Source of the DNA: Candidatus Micrarchaeaceae archaeon
GTDB lineage: Archaea; Micrarchaeota; Micrarchaeia; Micrarchaeales; Micrarchaeaceae
Length of the DNA stretch: 41,506 nt
Assembly: GCA_027310755.1 (NCBI GenBank)
Contig: DAIDAE010000005.1
Span: forward strand, 1 to 41,506
Reading direction: 5' to 3'
In this document: in pieces, positions 14,311 to 22,172 of the stretch
Numbering within the stretch: the stretch's first letter is position 1
Layout: each line of letters opens with the position of its first letter
Made by a program: the position numbers and the translations under genes
The notes under the pieces: generated by a model
Database searches by the model: none
What the model saw: only the letters and a program-made list of their open reading frames with translations
Told to the model about the DNA's origin: nothing

Positions 14311-15556
14311 CTTCCCCTGCAACTTGGATTCCACTCTTTGTTGCAGAGTATGTTTTCAGTTCCTCGACGACAGCCTCCCTTTGAGGTCTTACATGATCTC
14401 CCCGAACGTGACTTCCCGTGTGTCCCACGGTAGCTCTTATGAGTATATTCTTTGCTGCGTTTATGTCCCTATCGAGATGCATTCCGCATCTGTTGCAGTT
14501 GTATGTCCTTTCCAACAGAGGCATCTCCATCAGGTTTCCGCAGTTACTGCATTTTTTCGACGTGTTCCTTGCATCCACTTTTATTACCTTCATACCAGCA
14601 CTTTCAGCCTTGTAAGAAAGTAGTTGTGCAAACCTGTTCCATGAAGCGTTATTTATCGACTGTGAAAGATTGTGATTCCTGACCATGTTTTGGATATGCA
14701 ACTCCTCCATTGCAAACGAAGTGTATCCTGATTTTACCAATCTGTCTGTCAGCTTATGAAGGTAGTCGTCTGATCGATTCGTAATGTGTTCCCATTTCTT
14801 TTGCAGGCGCAGTTTTGCAAGTTCCCTCCTATGAGAACCTTTCTTTCTTTTTGCGACTATCCTCTGCCATCTTGCAACGTGTTTCTGCGAATCCTTTCTG
14901 AACTTTGGTCTTAGGATTTTTGTTCCGTCGGAGAATGTTGCAAATGTTTCAAGACCCATATCGATGCCAACTGGGTTTGTATCATTTACTTTTAGGATTT
15001 TGATGTCTTTTATTGCAGTGAAAATCGCATAATATTTCCCTGCCTCCCTCTTTATTTTCATCGTCTTTATCTTTCCCTCAATGGGCCTGTGGAATTCAAT
15101 CTGCACCCTTCCGATTCTAGATATGCGGAGCATATTTTTCTCGATAGAAAATGCGCCATTGTCCTGCGGATATGTTATTGAATTATATCGGTCTCCTGAT
15201 TTGAAACGGGGATATCCGACTTTCTGTTTCTTTCCATTTTTCTTTTCCTTGACTCTTCTGAAGAAGTTTTGGTATGCCTTAAGAACCCTGTATTCTATTT
15301 CACATCGCGTCTGCGAATAAAGCAATAGAAATTCTTTGTTCTCTTTTATTATTGCCTTTACGAATTTATTGAATTGCGCCATGGAAACTTTTGCATTCCC
15401 TGTTTTATATGAAACAATGGAGTTTTCGAGGATTTTATTATAGAATTTTTGTGAAAGAATCAGTCTTTCGTTTATTTCTTTCTGCCTCTTAGAATCAGGG
15501 AATATCCTATACTTGTAGGCTCTTGTGGAATCCATATTTGTATCCTGTTTCTTCAT
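14297..15556 (-). CDS. tnpB: TnpB RNA-guided nuclease (copy 1)
   Basis: TnpB is the RNA-guided nuclease, ancestral to Cas12, that helps IS605-type elements persist. The 419-residue protein keeps the whole RuvC site: Asp in 'GIDMGLE' (199), Glu in 'AMEELHIQNM' (about 284-285) and Asp in 'LDRDINAAKN' (about 362-364). The zinc finger 'CSNCG...CNRCG' is intact (336-357). N-terminal 'YKYRIFPDSKRQKEINE' and 'YPQDNGAFSIEK' are family-typical. The start may be the first Met or Met8. The C-terminal approximately 30 residues overlap the presumed guide RNA. Base composition is more AT-rich than the neighbours, consistent with a mobile origin. It should be active if its RNA is made. Confidence 0.93.
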   Translation of the reverse strand: MKKQDTNMDSTRAYKYRIFPDSKRQKEINERLILSQKFYNKILENSIVSYKTGNAKVSMAQFNKFVKAIIKENKEFLLLYSQTRCEIEYRVLKAYQNFFRRVKEKKNGKKQKVGYPRFKSGDRYNSITYPQDNGAFSIEKNMLRISRIGRVQIEFHRPIEGKIKTMKIKREAGKYYAIFTAIKDIKILKVNDTNPVGIDMGLETFATFSDGTKILRPKFRKDSQKHVARWQRIVAKRKKGSHRRELAKLRLQKKWEHITNRSDDYLHKLTDRLVKSGYTSFAMEELHIQNMVRNHNLSQSINNASWNRFAQLLSYKAESAGMKVIKVDARNTSKKCSNCGNLMEMPLLERTYNCNRCGMHLDRDINAAKNILIRATVGHTGSHVRGDHVRPQREAVVEELKTYSATKSGIQVAGEAHML

Positions 15557-15595
15557 ATCTATATACCTTATGTTTCATTATCTTTTTCGCCCTCG

Positions 15596-15615
15596 CTTTC
15601 ATCCGCACTTGAAAG
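15596..15615 (-). repeat. IS left-end hairpin (copy 1)
   Basis: CTTTCA and TGAAAG form a 6-bp stem around an 8-nt loop upstream of tnpB. The same stem, with a different loop, occurs at 36011-36031 in copy 2, marking it as a conserved terminal structure of the element. Confidence 0.6.
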
Positions 15616-15658
15616 ATGTGAGATTTCCCGCTATGAAATGTTAAATTCATACTCGCGC

Positions 15659-16924
15659 TCACAGGAACGTCCTCATCGTTCGCGTACTTGCAGATGCCCC
15701 TATGAAATTGGCCATCTGCGTTATGAAAGAATAGGTGATCGCTATTGTCAATATCGGATAGAAAATTATCTGCAGCCAAAGGCCATTCATCACGCTCAGT
15801 ATGGTCCCGAACAGGCTGCAGGAGCTCGGGATGAAGCTGCCGTTTATTATCCCGCCGCAGGCGCTCGCATTCAGATTTGAGGGGTACGGGTTGACACCGG
15901 GAGAATAGAGGAAGGCGAGAAGAGTGGGCGCCACAAGGTAGAATCCCATCCCCAATGCTATCAGCATTCCTCCAAGGCCCCGCGTGGGCAGTATGGCCCT
16001 GAAGACTATTCCAAGTATGACAAAAACCGGCCCTATCACCGAGAAGAATATTAGGAGATAGTATATTCCCCATAGCACATAAAGCCCGTCTATCAGGAAG
16101 CTGGCGACAAGGCCCTCTGGGAACACGTACTCGATCTGGGCGAAAAGTTCAAGGAGGGAGATGCCGTTCGTAAGCAGGCCCAGCGCCAATGTTCCCCCCG
16201 TCCCTGCGCCTATATTTATCTGTATGTTCTGCGTTGTGACTGCGGCGACGAAAGCGTAGTCTGTAGAAATGACGCTCTGGAACTGGACCCCCGCCGTGCC
16301 CCCCAAGTTTACATTTTCGCCGGACACGAACGGGCATCCGGAAAGCCCGCTGGGGGGAGGATTTGGAACGCCCCCGCTCAGGGCAGGATCCTGCCCAATC
16401 ATGGTGTTGCCGTTTATTATGCAATCGTAACTCCATTCTGTTTCATTGATCGTAGTGAGCAGGGCGTTTGTTGCAACGGCATACGGATCGGTGACCGTTA
16501 TCGACGGGGTTCCGCCCGCGGCACTGCCAAGATTGTTTATCAGGGTGGATGGTATGGTCTGCAGTATGAGGCCGCTGATTAGGAAAAAGGATCCGACTAT
16601 CAGAGCTGTGGCTATGGCCTCATACAGTTCGCCTATGCCAAAGTTCCTAAGCCTGTCCAACTTTGTGGCCGTGCCTACCATGAAAATTATGGCGGCTATG
16701 GTGAACGATAGGAGCACGGCGACGAGCGCTATGGGGAACATGCCGCTCCATACGCTGCAGATCTCTCCCTGTATTGATGATGCAAGGAAACCGAGATTGC
16801 AGCTGTACGGTCCGTAGCTTCCGGTGCCGACTTGCGCAAATGCCACTGCGGCAAGCATTGAAAATAGGAGTATGGGCAGAGCGAGCCTTAATTTTTTAAC
16901 TGCGGTAATGGCCACGTTTGTCAT
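15659..16924 (-). CDS. Polytopic membrane protein, CedA/VirB6-like (paralogue 6 of 6)
   Basis: The 421-residue protein begins with a signal peptide (about 1-30, ending 'AAVAFAQ'). A first pair of membrane helices contains the shared 'LSFTIAAIIFMVG..' and 'GELYEAIATALIVG' segments. A large outside loop (about 125-235) is followed by the family's core motif 'FRAILPTRGLGGMLIALGMG' and C-terminal helices ending 'YSFITQMANFIGASAS'. The motif R-x2-P-[FT]-x-R-x2-G-x2-LIAL with a following aromatic/Pro helix recurs in all six neighbours. CedA in Sulfolobales and VirB6/TrbL in bacteria form the inner-membrane channel of conjugation-type machines. It is the last gene of the operon before the IS; its start overlaps the previous stop by 4 nt (ATGA). 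Confidence 0.75.
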   Translation of the reverse strand: MTNVAITAVKKLRLALPILLFSMLAAVAFAQVGTGSYGPYSCNLGFLASSIQGEICSVWSGMFPIALVAVLLSFTIAAIIFMVGTATKLDRLRNFGIGELYEAIATALIVGSFFLISGLILQTIPSTLINNLGSAAGGTPSITVTDPYAVATNALLTTINETEWSYDCIINGNTMIGQDPALSGGVPNPPPSGLSGCPFVSGENVNLGGTAGVQFQSVISTDYAFVAAVTTQNIQINIGAGTGGTLALGLLTNGISLLELFAQIEYVFPEGLVASFLIDGLYVLWGIYYLLIFFSVIGPVFVILGIVFRAILPTRGLGGMLIALGMGFYLVAPTLLAFLYSPGVNPYPSNLNASACGGIINGSFIPSSCSLFGTILSVMNGLWLQIIFYPILTIAITYSFITQMANFIGASASTRTMRTFL

Positions 16925-18060
16925 ATCAATCCAACCAGCAAAGACATAAAGTCTATCCTTTCACCTATCGCCCTCGAAAAGTCGACTATGAATGCATCGA
17001 CTATGGTAAAGTTCAGGAAGCCTATGAAGGTGAGCCCGGCGAGCGCGGCGCCAAGTGCAAACACCCATGGGCCGACCGGAAGTGAGGCCGGCGCCCCGAA
17101 GACCGCGGGGAGCAGCTGCAGGAACGATACCAATAGGTCGGTGCCCAGCCCGGAAATGGTGCTCGGAGATGAATATATACACAGCAGGGTGCCCGGCGCG
17201 CATCCGATCGAATTCTGCAGCGTGGTGTCAATGAAGCCGTATGTTATGGATGTTACGAGCGGGTATATCAGCCCAAGGCCCAGGCCGAGGGCTATCATGG
17301 CGCCCCCGAATGTTCTCATGAAGCCGAAAGACCTTGCTATCAATCCGAGTGTTACGAAGAACGCAAGCCACATCAGCGAACCTGCAAGCAGCAGGCTCTG
17401 GACCTGGTTTATTATTTCAAGGAGCAATATGCCGGAGAATGCAAAGGAGAGCGCATCCTGCGTCCCCACCGGGAAGAAGCTGCTCAGGGATGCACCGCCA
17501 TTGAACTGGAGGTCGGTGCCGGTTGGAGCAAGCGTGAGCGTGAAGCCGAATCCCGGGGTGAAGCCCATGAACATCGTCACGAAGAACGTGGCCTCGAACA
17601 GGCCGAATGCGTAGCGGTTGAACACTGCCATGTCGCACGTGGCGATGCTAAACACGTCCTGGGCCGACGAGCAGTTGAACTCTCCAGTTGTCGGGAGAAG
17701 CCCCACGCTTTGCAGCGCCTGGTTTGGATCCAGGGTGAAGAGATATACGAAGGCCAGAAATATTACGATGAGCGCTATTGAAAGTATGCCCTCGTATATC
17801 TGGAAGCGCGCCCATCCCCTTCCGGACGGGCTGTCTATCAGGCCCGAGAGCATAAAGACGAGCGCGGCCACCGCTATAACAGCCAGGACCACGAGGAGCG
17901 CCAGTCCGAAGAAGTTTGTGGGAAGCGCGGGCAGCCCGACGGGCTGGCTCTCCGCGAAAATCGGGAATACCATGATGAATATTATGGCTATGGCGAACGC
18001 CCTGCGAAGGGAGTTGTTGGCATCATTGCCCTGATCCTTTGTGTTGTTGATCTTCCTCAT
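16921..18060 (-). CDS. Polytopic membrane protein, CedA/VirB6-like (paralogue 5 of 6)
   Basis: The 379-residue protein has a hydrophilic 20-residue leader and a signal-type helix (about 20-40), then 'FFGLALLVVLAVIAVAALVF' and 'FQIYEGILSIALIVIFLAF', the equivalents of the first helix pair in its paralogues. Core motif: 'ARSFGFMRTFGGAMIALGLG' followed by a 'LIYPLVTSITY' helix. The outside region around residues 120-210 is Gly/Thr-rich and has two Cys in 'FNCSSAQDVFSIATC'. The C-terminus 'FIVDFSRAIGERIDFM' is the counterpart of the short amphipathic tails in the others. Start and stop overlap neighbours by 4 nt at both ends, so translation is coupled. Function as in the family is inferred from context. 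Confidence 0.72.
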   Translation of the reverse strand: MRKINNTKDQGNDANNSLRRAFAIAIIFIMVFPIFAESQPVGLPALPTNFFGLALLVVLAVIAVAALVFMLSGLIDSPSGRGWARFQIYEGILSIALIVIFLAFVYLFTLDPNQALQSVGLLPTTGEFNCSSAQDVFSIATCDMAVFNRYAFGLFEATFFVTMFMGFTPGFGFTLTLAPTGTDLQFNGGASLSSFFPVGTQDALSFAFSGILLLEIINQVQSLLLAGSLMWLAFFVTLGLIARSFGFMRTFGGAMIALGLGLGLIYPLVTSITYGFIDTTLQNSIGCAPGTLLCIYSSPSTISGLGTDLLVSFLQLLPAVFGAPASLPVGPWVFALGAALAGLTFIGFLNFTIVDAFIVDFSRAIGERIDFMSLLVGLI

Positions 18061-19190
18061 ATTATGTTCCTCAATGTATGCTTTGAAGCCAGGCTCGGCG
18101 CCCCGAGAAGATCTCCGGCTCTTTCCATGAAATCAAATGCTATGATGATTGCAAGTATAAATGCGAGCACAAGATAGAGCAGCTGTGCTATTGCACTGAC
18201 TATTACCCCTTTCGTTATGCCAAGACCCAGCTCGCCATAGGATGGAAGCCAACTGACCCCGGGCTGGATATTGCTCGTGAGCTGGCCGAGCGATGAAGCC
18301 GATATCGTGGATGTGGCGACGCTCACGTTCGCTATGAGCAGATAGAGCAATAGCGGGAAGAGCAGGTAGAATGCCACGAACATGCCCAGGAATGATCCGC
18401 CCGCCGCTCTTGTGAACGGTATGGTCCTCAATATTATCCCAAGATAGAGGAAGAGGGGGGCTATCGCATAGAATATCGCGAGTATCGCGGCGCCGGCGAG
18501 CGGAAGCGCTATGAGACCCACAAGAACGGGTATCAGCTTGCCGTATATCTGGGTGGAAAATGCCAGGCCGGCGAGCGGTTTTGCGCTGAATCCCTCGTTG
18601 GTGACGTACGCCCCGTAGGTTATGCTGCTTGAGAACTGGACAATGTCCGAGGCTACAGCCAGGGGTATCAGGTCAGTGGATAGCGCGGTGAGCGAACCGC
18701 CTGCAAGGCTGGAGCAATCGTTCTGGAATATGCCCTGGCTTATCACGCCTGGTGCCAGCGCCAGGTAGTTGCCCGGGACCGGCAGCGAGTTTTCAATCTG
18801 GAAACCCCCGAGGAATATGAACACTATTATGGCGGTCACCATGACCTCCCCTATCTCGGTCTTTCCAAAACTGACCAGCTGCGGGATCTTTATCGCGCTG
18901 CCCAGGAGGTACATAAGGGCGGCGATGTTCAGCATCAGCAGCAGCAACAGCAGCGTTATGACTATCAGGCTGTTGGCCGCGTATATGGGCCCGGAACTGT
19001 TGGAGAGCACTTGTGTGCCCACGAAGCTCTGGCAGAATGCAGTGGCATCGCTGTAAGGAGCCGGCAGCGCGGCTGCCGTTGCGACGGGCAGCGCCGTGAA
19101 GACGAGCAGAGCAACGCAGGCCAGCATGAGCCTGGGCACGGCTCTGCCACCGAACGCGTGTTTATCCATGTTTTTATTCTCATTCTCCAT
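18057..19190 (-). CDS. Polytopic membrane protein, CedA/VirB6-like (paralogue 4 of 6)
   Basis: The 377-residue protein has a charged N-terminus and a signal peptide (about 18-42). Helices 'LLLLLMLNIAALMYLLGSAI' and 'FGKTEIGEVMVTAIIVFIFL' follow. The core motif is 'LRTIPFTRAAGGSFLGMFVA' followed by 'FYLLFPLLLYLLI'. The outside loop (about 115-205) contains a cysteine and Ser-rich stretches, and the tail reads 'FDFMERAGDLLGAPSLASKH'. It retains the glycine/proline pattern of its neighbours but with a more degenerate core. It starts 7 nt after the previous stop and overlaps the next gene by 4 nt. The six paralogues may assemble a hetero-oligomeric channel, whereas bacterial systems use a single VirB6. 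Confidence 0.72.
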   Translation of the reverse strand: MENENKNMDKHAFGGRAVPRLMLACVALLVFTALPVATAAALPAPYSDATAFCQSFVGTQVLSNSSGPIYAANSLIVITLLLLLLMLNIAALMYLLGSAIKIPQLVSFGKTEIGEVMVTAIIVFIFLGGFQIENSLPVPGNYLALAPGVISQGIFQNDCSSLAGGSLTALSTDLIPLAVASDIVQFSSSITYGAYVTNEGFSAKPLAGLAFSTQIYGKLIPVLVGLIALPLAGAAILAIFYAIAPLFLYLGIILRTIPFTRAAGGSFLGMFVAFYLLFPLLLYLLIANVSVATSTISASSLGQLTSNIQPGVSWLPSYGELGLGITKGVIVSAIAQLLYLVLAFILAIIIAFDFMERAGDLLGAPSLASKHTLRNII

Positions 19191-19196
19191 GCTTGA

Positions 19197-20852
19197 TCAC
19201 ACCAGCCTTGAGAGCCCTGCAAGCTCCACGTCGCCTCCAAGAATTCCGGACAGGCCGATTATTCCTGCGATTGTTATTATTATATTCATGATCGGGAGGA
19301 AGTAGGCGGATATGCCAAGTATCCCGTATGCCTGTGTTATCCCGAAAACCATTCCCTCGCCGTCGCTGTAGTACTGAACTGGGCTGAATATTGTGTAGCC
19401 TCCGCCGGATCTTGATTTCGCGGACACGTAATTCGCGGCGTTCACTGCAGGGTATGTTCCCTGCGCCGCCCCGAACCCGCAGACTGGAACGCCGAAGGCG
19501 CCTACATCATTTATGAATCCTTGGGGATTCTGTGGGGCCACTGACAGCAGGGTTTGCCACCAATCGGAAAGAGGCGGGGCGTTACCGGTTATCCAATTCG
19601 ATATCAGATGCCACAAGGCGCCAAGGTATATGCCGGGAGTATTGGTATCTATCCAGACAAGGAACTCGCTGCCTGTCAGGCCAGCCCATGGCCAGCAGCC
19701 GCAGTCGGACGCTATGCCGCTTATGCTGGGAAGGTTGAAAAAGTCCAGTCCGTACCTATATCCGGCATTGCCGCAGAATATAAGGTTCTGGTCTAGGAAG
19801 CCGTAGCCATTGACATTGCCGTTTATCGCAGTGTTGTTGGATGCGAGATACTCTATGGAGAACATCGTCGGATAAATCAGTATGGCGCCTATTGCGATCG
19901 CTATCAGCAAACCGCCGATGCGCCTGAGGAAGAATACTCCCCTCAGTACCAGCCCGGCAAACAGCAGCCACGGCCACATGAATATGAAGATGTTGTCGAA
20001 GAGAAGCTGTGCGACGAAAGAGCCTATCGCGTAGTAGAGCAGGCTGCTCGTCGTGGTGAGCGCCCTTGTTATGATGTTGATTCCAGCAAGTGGGGTGCCG
20101 TAGAACTTCAGGTAGAACGAAGGTGCAGGAGCACCCGGTATGGGAGGGACGCCGAAGACGGGGGCGCCCGCACATCCCTCGGCAGGATCTGCGCCCAGGC
20201 AAACTCCCAACGTTATCGTGAACTTGGAAAGGAAGGAGAGGTACGAGTCCAGCACGAAAATGTCATTCAGGGAGCTCCCGGCCTGTGTAGCCAGGTTTGC
20301 AGTTACGGTCGCAGCCGCGGCAAGGGGATAATCAATCAGTTCTGTGCTGTCAGTGCCGAGACTGCCCGCCGCCGCGGCATTAACGATGTCGCACACGCTG
20401 GGGTTATTCATCGGGCTGGATGGATTGCTCAAAAATTCGGTGCCGACTAGGCTTCCGGGGAGACCGAAGGAGCTCGTGCTTGCCGACTGCTGCGCAATGC
20501 TGCTGCACATTGCGCTGACCGTGCTCGGCGTCAGGACAGTATGATTGGTGCCGGTGACAGACTGCCAGTATAGATTGCCAAATAGGAGCAGCGTGCCTAT
20601 GACTATTCCGGCTATGAGGGCGGTTGCCACTACCTGGTAGAACTCTGCCTTGGCGCCGGCCTTCACCGTATTGTTTGCGAGGATGGAGCCGGCCATGTAC
20701 CATAGGGCGGCTATGAGCGCGTCTATGGTTATTGCGAGTATCACTAATGGAAGATAGCTTGCCTGGATGCTTGAGAATGCGGTGGGCGGGACCGCAAGCA
20801 AAGCGCCGCTGTGGGCCAGTGCATAAATTATATTTTGTTCCAGCATCATCAC
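19197..20852 (-). CDS. Polytopic membrane protein, CedA/VirB6-like, with large outside insertion (paralogue 3 of 6)
   Basis: At 551 residues this is the longest of the six. It lacks a clear cleavable signal; the first helices are near 30-60 and 75-100 ('GAKAEFYQVVATALIAGIVI'). The core motif is 'LRGVFFLRRIGGLLIAIAIG' with 'AILIYPTMFSIEY'. Between the core and the C-terminal helices is a roughly 150-residue insertion (about 335-490) rich in Cys, Trp and Gly ('SDCGCWPWAGLTGSEF'), which should face outside and might contact the surface proteins encoded downstream. It is followed by 'AYGILGISAYFLPIMNIIIT' and a short tail. It starts 2 nt after the upstream gene's stop. Confidence 0.72.
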   Translation of the reverse strand: MMMLEQNIIYALAHSGALLAVPPTAFSSIQASYLPLVILAITIDALIAALWYMAGSILANNTVKAGAKAEFYQVVATALIAGIVIGTLLLFGNLYWQSVTGTNHTVLTPSTVSAMCSSIAQQSASTSSFGLPGSLVGTEFLSNPSSPMNNPSVCDIVNAAAAGSLGTDSTELIDYPLAAAATVTANLATQAGSSLNDIFVLDSYLSFLSKFTITLGVCLGADPAEGCAGAPVFGVPPIPGAPAPSFYLKFYGTPLAGINIITRALTTTSSLLYYAIGSFVAQLLFDNIFIFMWPWLLFAGLVLRGVFFLRRIGGLLIAIAIGAILIYPTMFSIEYLASNNTAINGNVNGYGFLDQNLIFCGNAGYRYGLDFFNLPSISGIASDCGCWPWAGLTGSEFLVWIDTNTPGIYLGALWHLISNWITGNAPPLSDWWQTLLSVAPQNPQGFINDVGAFGVPVCGFGAAQGTYPAVNAANYVSAKSRSGGGYTIFSPVQYYSDGEGMVFGITQAYGILGISAYFLPIMNIIITIAGIIGLSGILGGDVELAGLSRLV

Positions 20853-20854
20853 AC

Positions 20855-22165
20855 CTATATGGCAGACCAGAAGCCTGCAGCTCCCTCAATCCCTGATTCC
20901 AGGGCCTTTGCAAATCCGATTGCAAAGCCAAGCGTAACGGTTATATTTATCGCAAAAAGCACCACCACTATGAACATGAATTCTGAGATGGAGAGGGCGA
21001 TGTATTGCACTCCCTGTATTATCTGGTCGCCGCTGGCATTGACAATGCCGACGAACGGTATGGCGCCGGGGAGCGAGCTGACCTCGTTGGATAGTTGTAT
21101 CATGAAGGCAAAGAAATCGCTCGGGCAGATGGGCAGCGCAAAGGATATGAAAGGGAGGGGGAGGTTGTACGAGCATGCCGTCGAGGAAAACATGCTGTTC
21201 AGGTTGTCATGCGAATATGTTATCAAAAGGTAACCCGCCTCTGGATTGCACGCCGCGGTGTTGGTCGCCCCGATTGCGCACGGGGTGAAGAGCCAATGTA
21301 TGAAATATGAATCGACGACCACCATCACCGGGTACACTATGTACAGCGCTATCGCTATGGCTATCATGGAGTTCGCCGCGTATCTCAGGTTCGCGCCACC
21401 GAAGGGGAGCGACCGCATTACCAGCGCCACTGGGAGTATTATCGCAAATGCAGAGGCCTGCGATATGACCAATATCAGGTACTGGAACAGCATTATTCCA
21501 ACACCCAGCATCACCATCGGGGAAAGTATGTCCAGGAATAGCCCGCTGAGTATCGTGTACGGGGCGGAGAGGTCGACCCCTACTGGCATTTCTATTGATA
21601 CCTGGACGGGTCCCACATTGAATTCTCGGGCGAATGTGGGCCAGAGCTCTCCCAGAGCCGAGCTGATCTGCGACCATATTGCGGCCACTATCGCATACGA
21701 ATACGAAAATGCATACAGCTCTATGCCGAGCCGCGGCCCGGTGTCAAAGGCATAATTTCCTGTGTATGCAAGGGCATAGGCGAACGGATCACCCGGCTGC
21801 GTGGAGGCCGTAACTGCGACATTCGCCTCCTGGAGTGCCGGGAAGGGAATGCAAACCGAGGATCCTACAAATGTGCTGCACACTACAGAACTCTGCGTTA
21901 CTGGATTTGGGTTGCCTATCGCGCTTGTCACGCTAGCCGCTGCGCTGCATATGAAACTAGTGGTTCCGAGCAGCGCCAGTATTATTATCATGCTGATGAA
22001 GACCTGGGTCAGCTCCATCTTCACCACGCCGTTGATCTTCATCCTTGTGCCCCCCGGGAGGAACCTGCTCGCCAGGTAGACGAACGAGAGCACGGCTATC
22101 GAGAGCAGTATGACCAGAAAGTTGTTCCCCAGCCAGCTTGTTCCATAGGTGCATGTGTACGCCAT
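20855..22165 (-). CDS. Polytopic membrane protein, CedA/VirB6-like (paralogue 2 of 6)
   Basis: The 436-residue protein has no signal peptide. The first helix 'NFLVILLSIAVLSFVYLASR' is followed by the conserved polar stretch 'INGVVKMELTQVFISMIIIL'. The core region is 'MRSLPFGGANLRYAANSMIA' with 'IALYIVYPVMVVVDSYF', slightly extended compared with its paralogues. Outside loops contain several cysteines. The C-terminus 'LGFAIGFAKALESGIEGAAG' matches the others. It begins 7 nt after paralogue 1's stop. As with the others, membership of the CedA/VirB6 group is deduced from the topology, the core motif and the neighbouring VirB4-class ATPase, not from a database match. Confidence 0.74.
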   Translation of the reverse strand: MAYTCTYGTSWLGNNFLVILLSIAVLSFVYLASRFLPGGTRMKINGVVKMELTQVFISMIIILALLGTTSFICSAAASVTSAIGNPNPVTQSSVVCSTFVGSSVCIPFPALQEANVAVTASTQPGDPFAYALAYTGNYAFDTGPRLGIELYAFSYSYAIVAAIWSQISSALGELWPTFAREFNVGPVQVSIEMPVGVDLSAPYTILSGLFLDILSPMVMLGVGIMLFQYLILVISQASAFAIILPVALVMRSLPFGGANLRYAANSMIAIAIALYIVYPVMVVVDSYFIHWLFTPCAIGATNTAACNPEAGYLLITYSHDNLNSMFSSTACSYNLPLPFISFALPICPSDFFAFMIQLSNEVSSLPGAIPFVGIVNASGDQIIQGVQYIALSISEFMFIVVVLFAINITVTLGFAIGFAKALESGIEGAAGFWSAI

Positions 22166-22172
22166 TTTGATA

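Larger units (their letters stand above)
14281..15645 (-). mobile_element. TnpB-only IS200/IS605-type element (copy 1)
   Basis: The element contains only a tnpB gene and recognisable ends; no TnpA (Y1 transposase) is present, so it would need one in trans. The left end, near 15637-15645, shares 'TTCATAGYGGGAAA' and the hairpin CTTTCA...TGAAAG (15596-15615) with copy 2. The right end has the hairpin CCCAC...GTGGG (14290-14310) followed by AGGATGTCA, also shared with copy 2. It sits about 15 bp after the stop codon of the polytopic protein at 15659, in an intergenic site that harms no gene. The exact left boundary is uncertain by about 8 bp. Confidence 0.8.
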
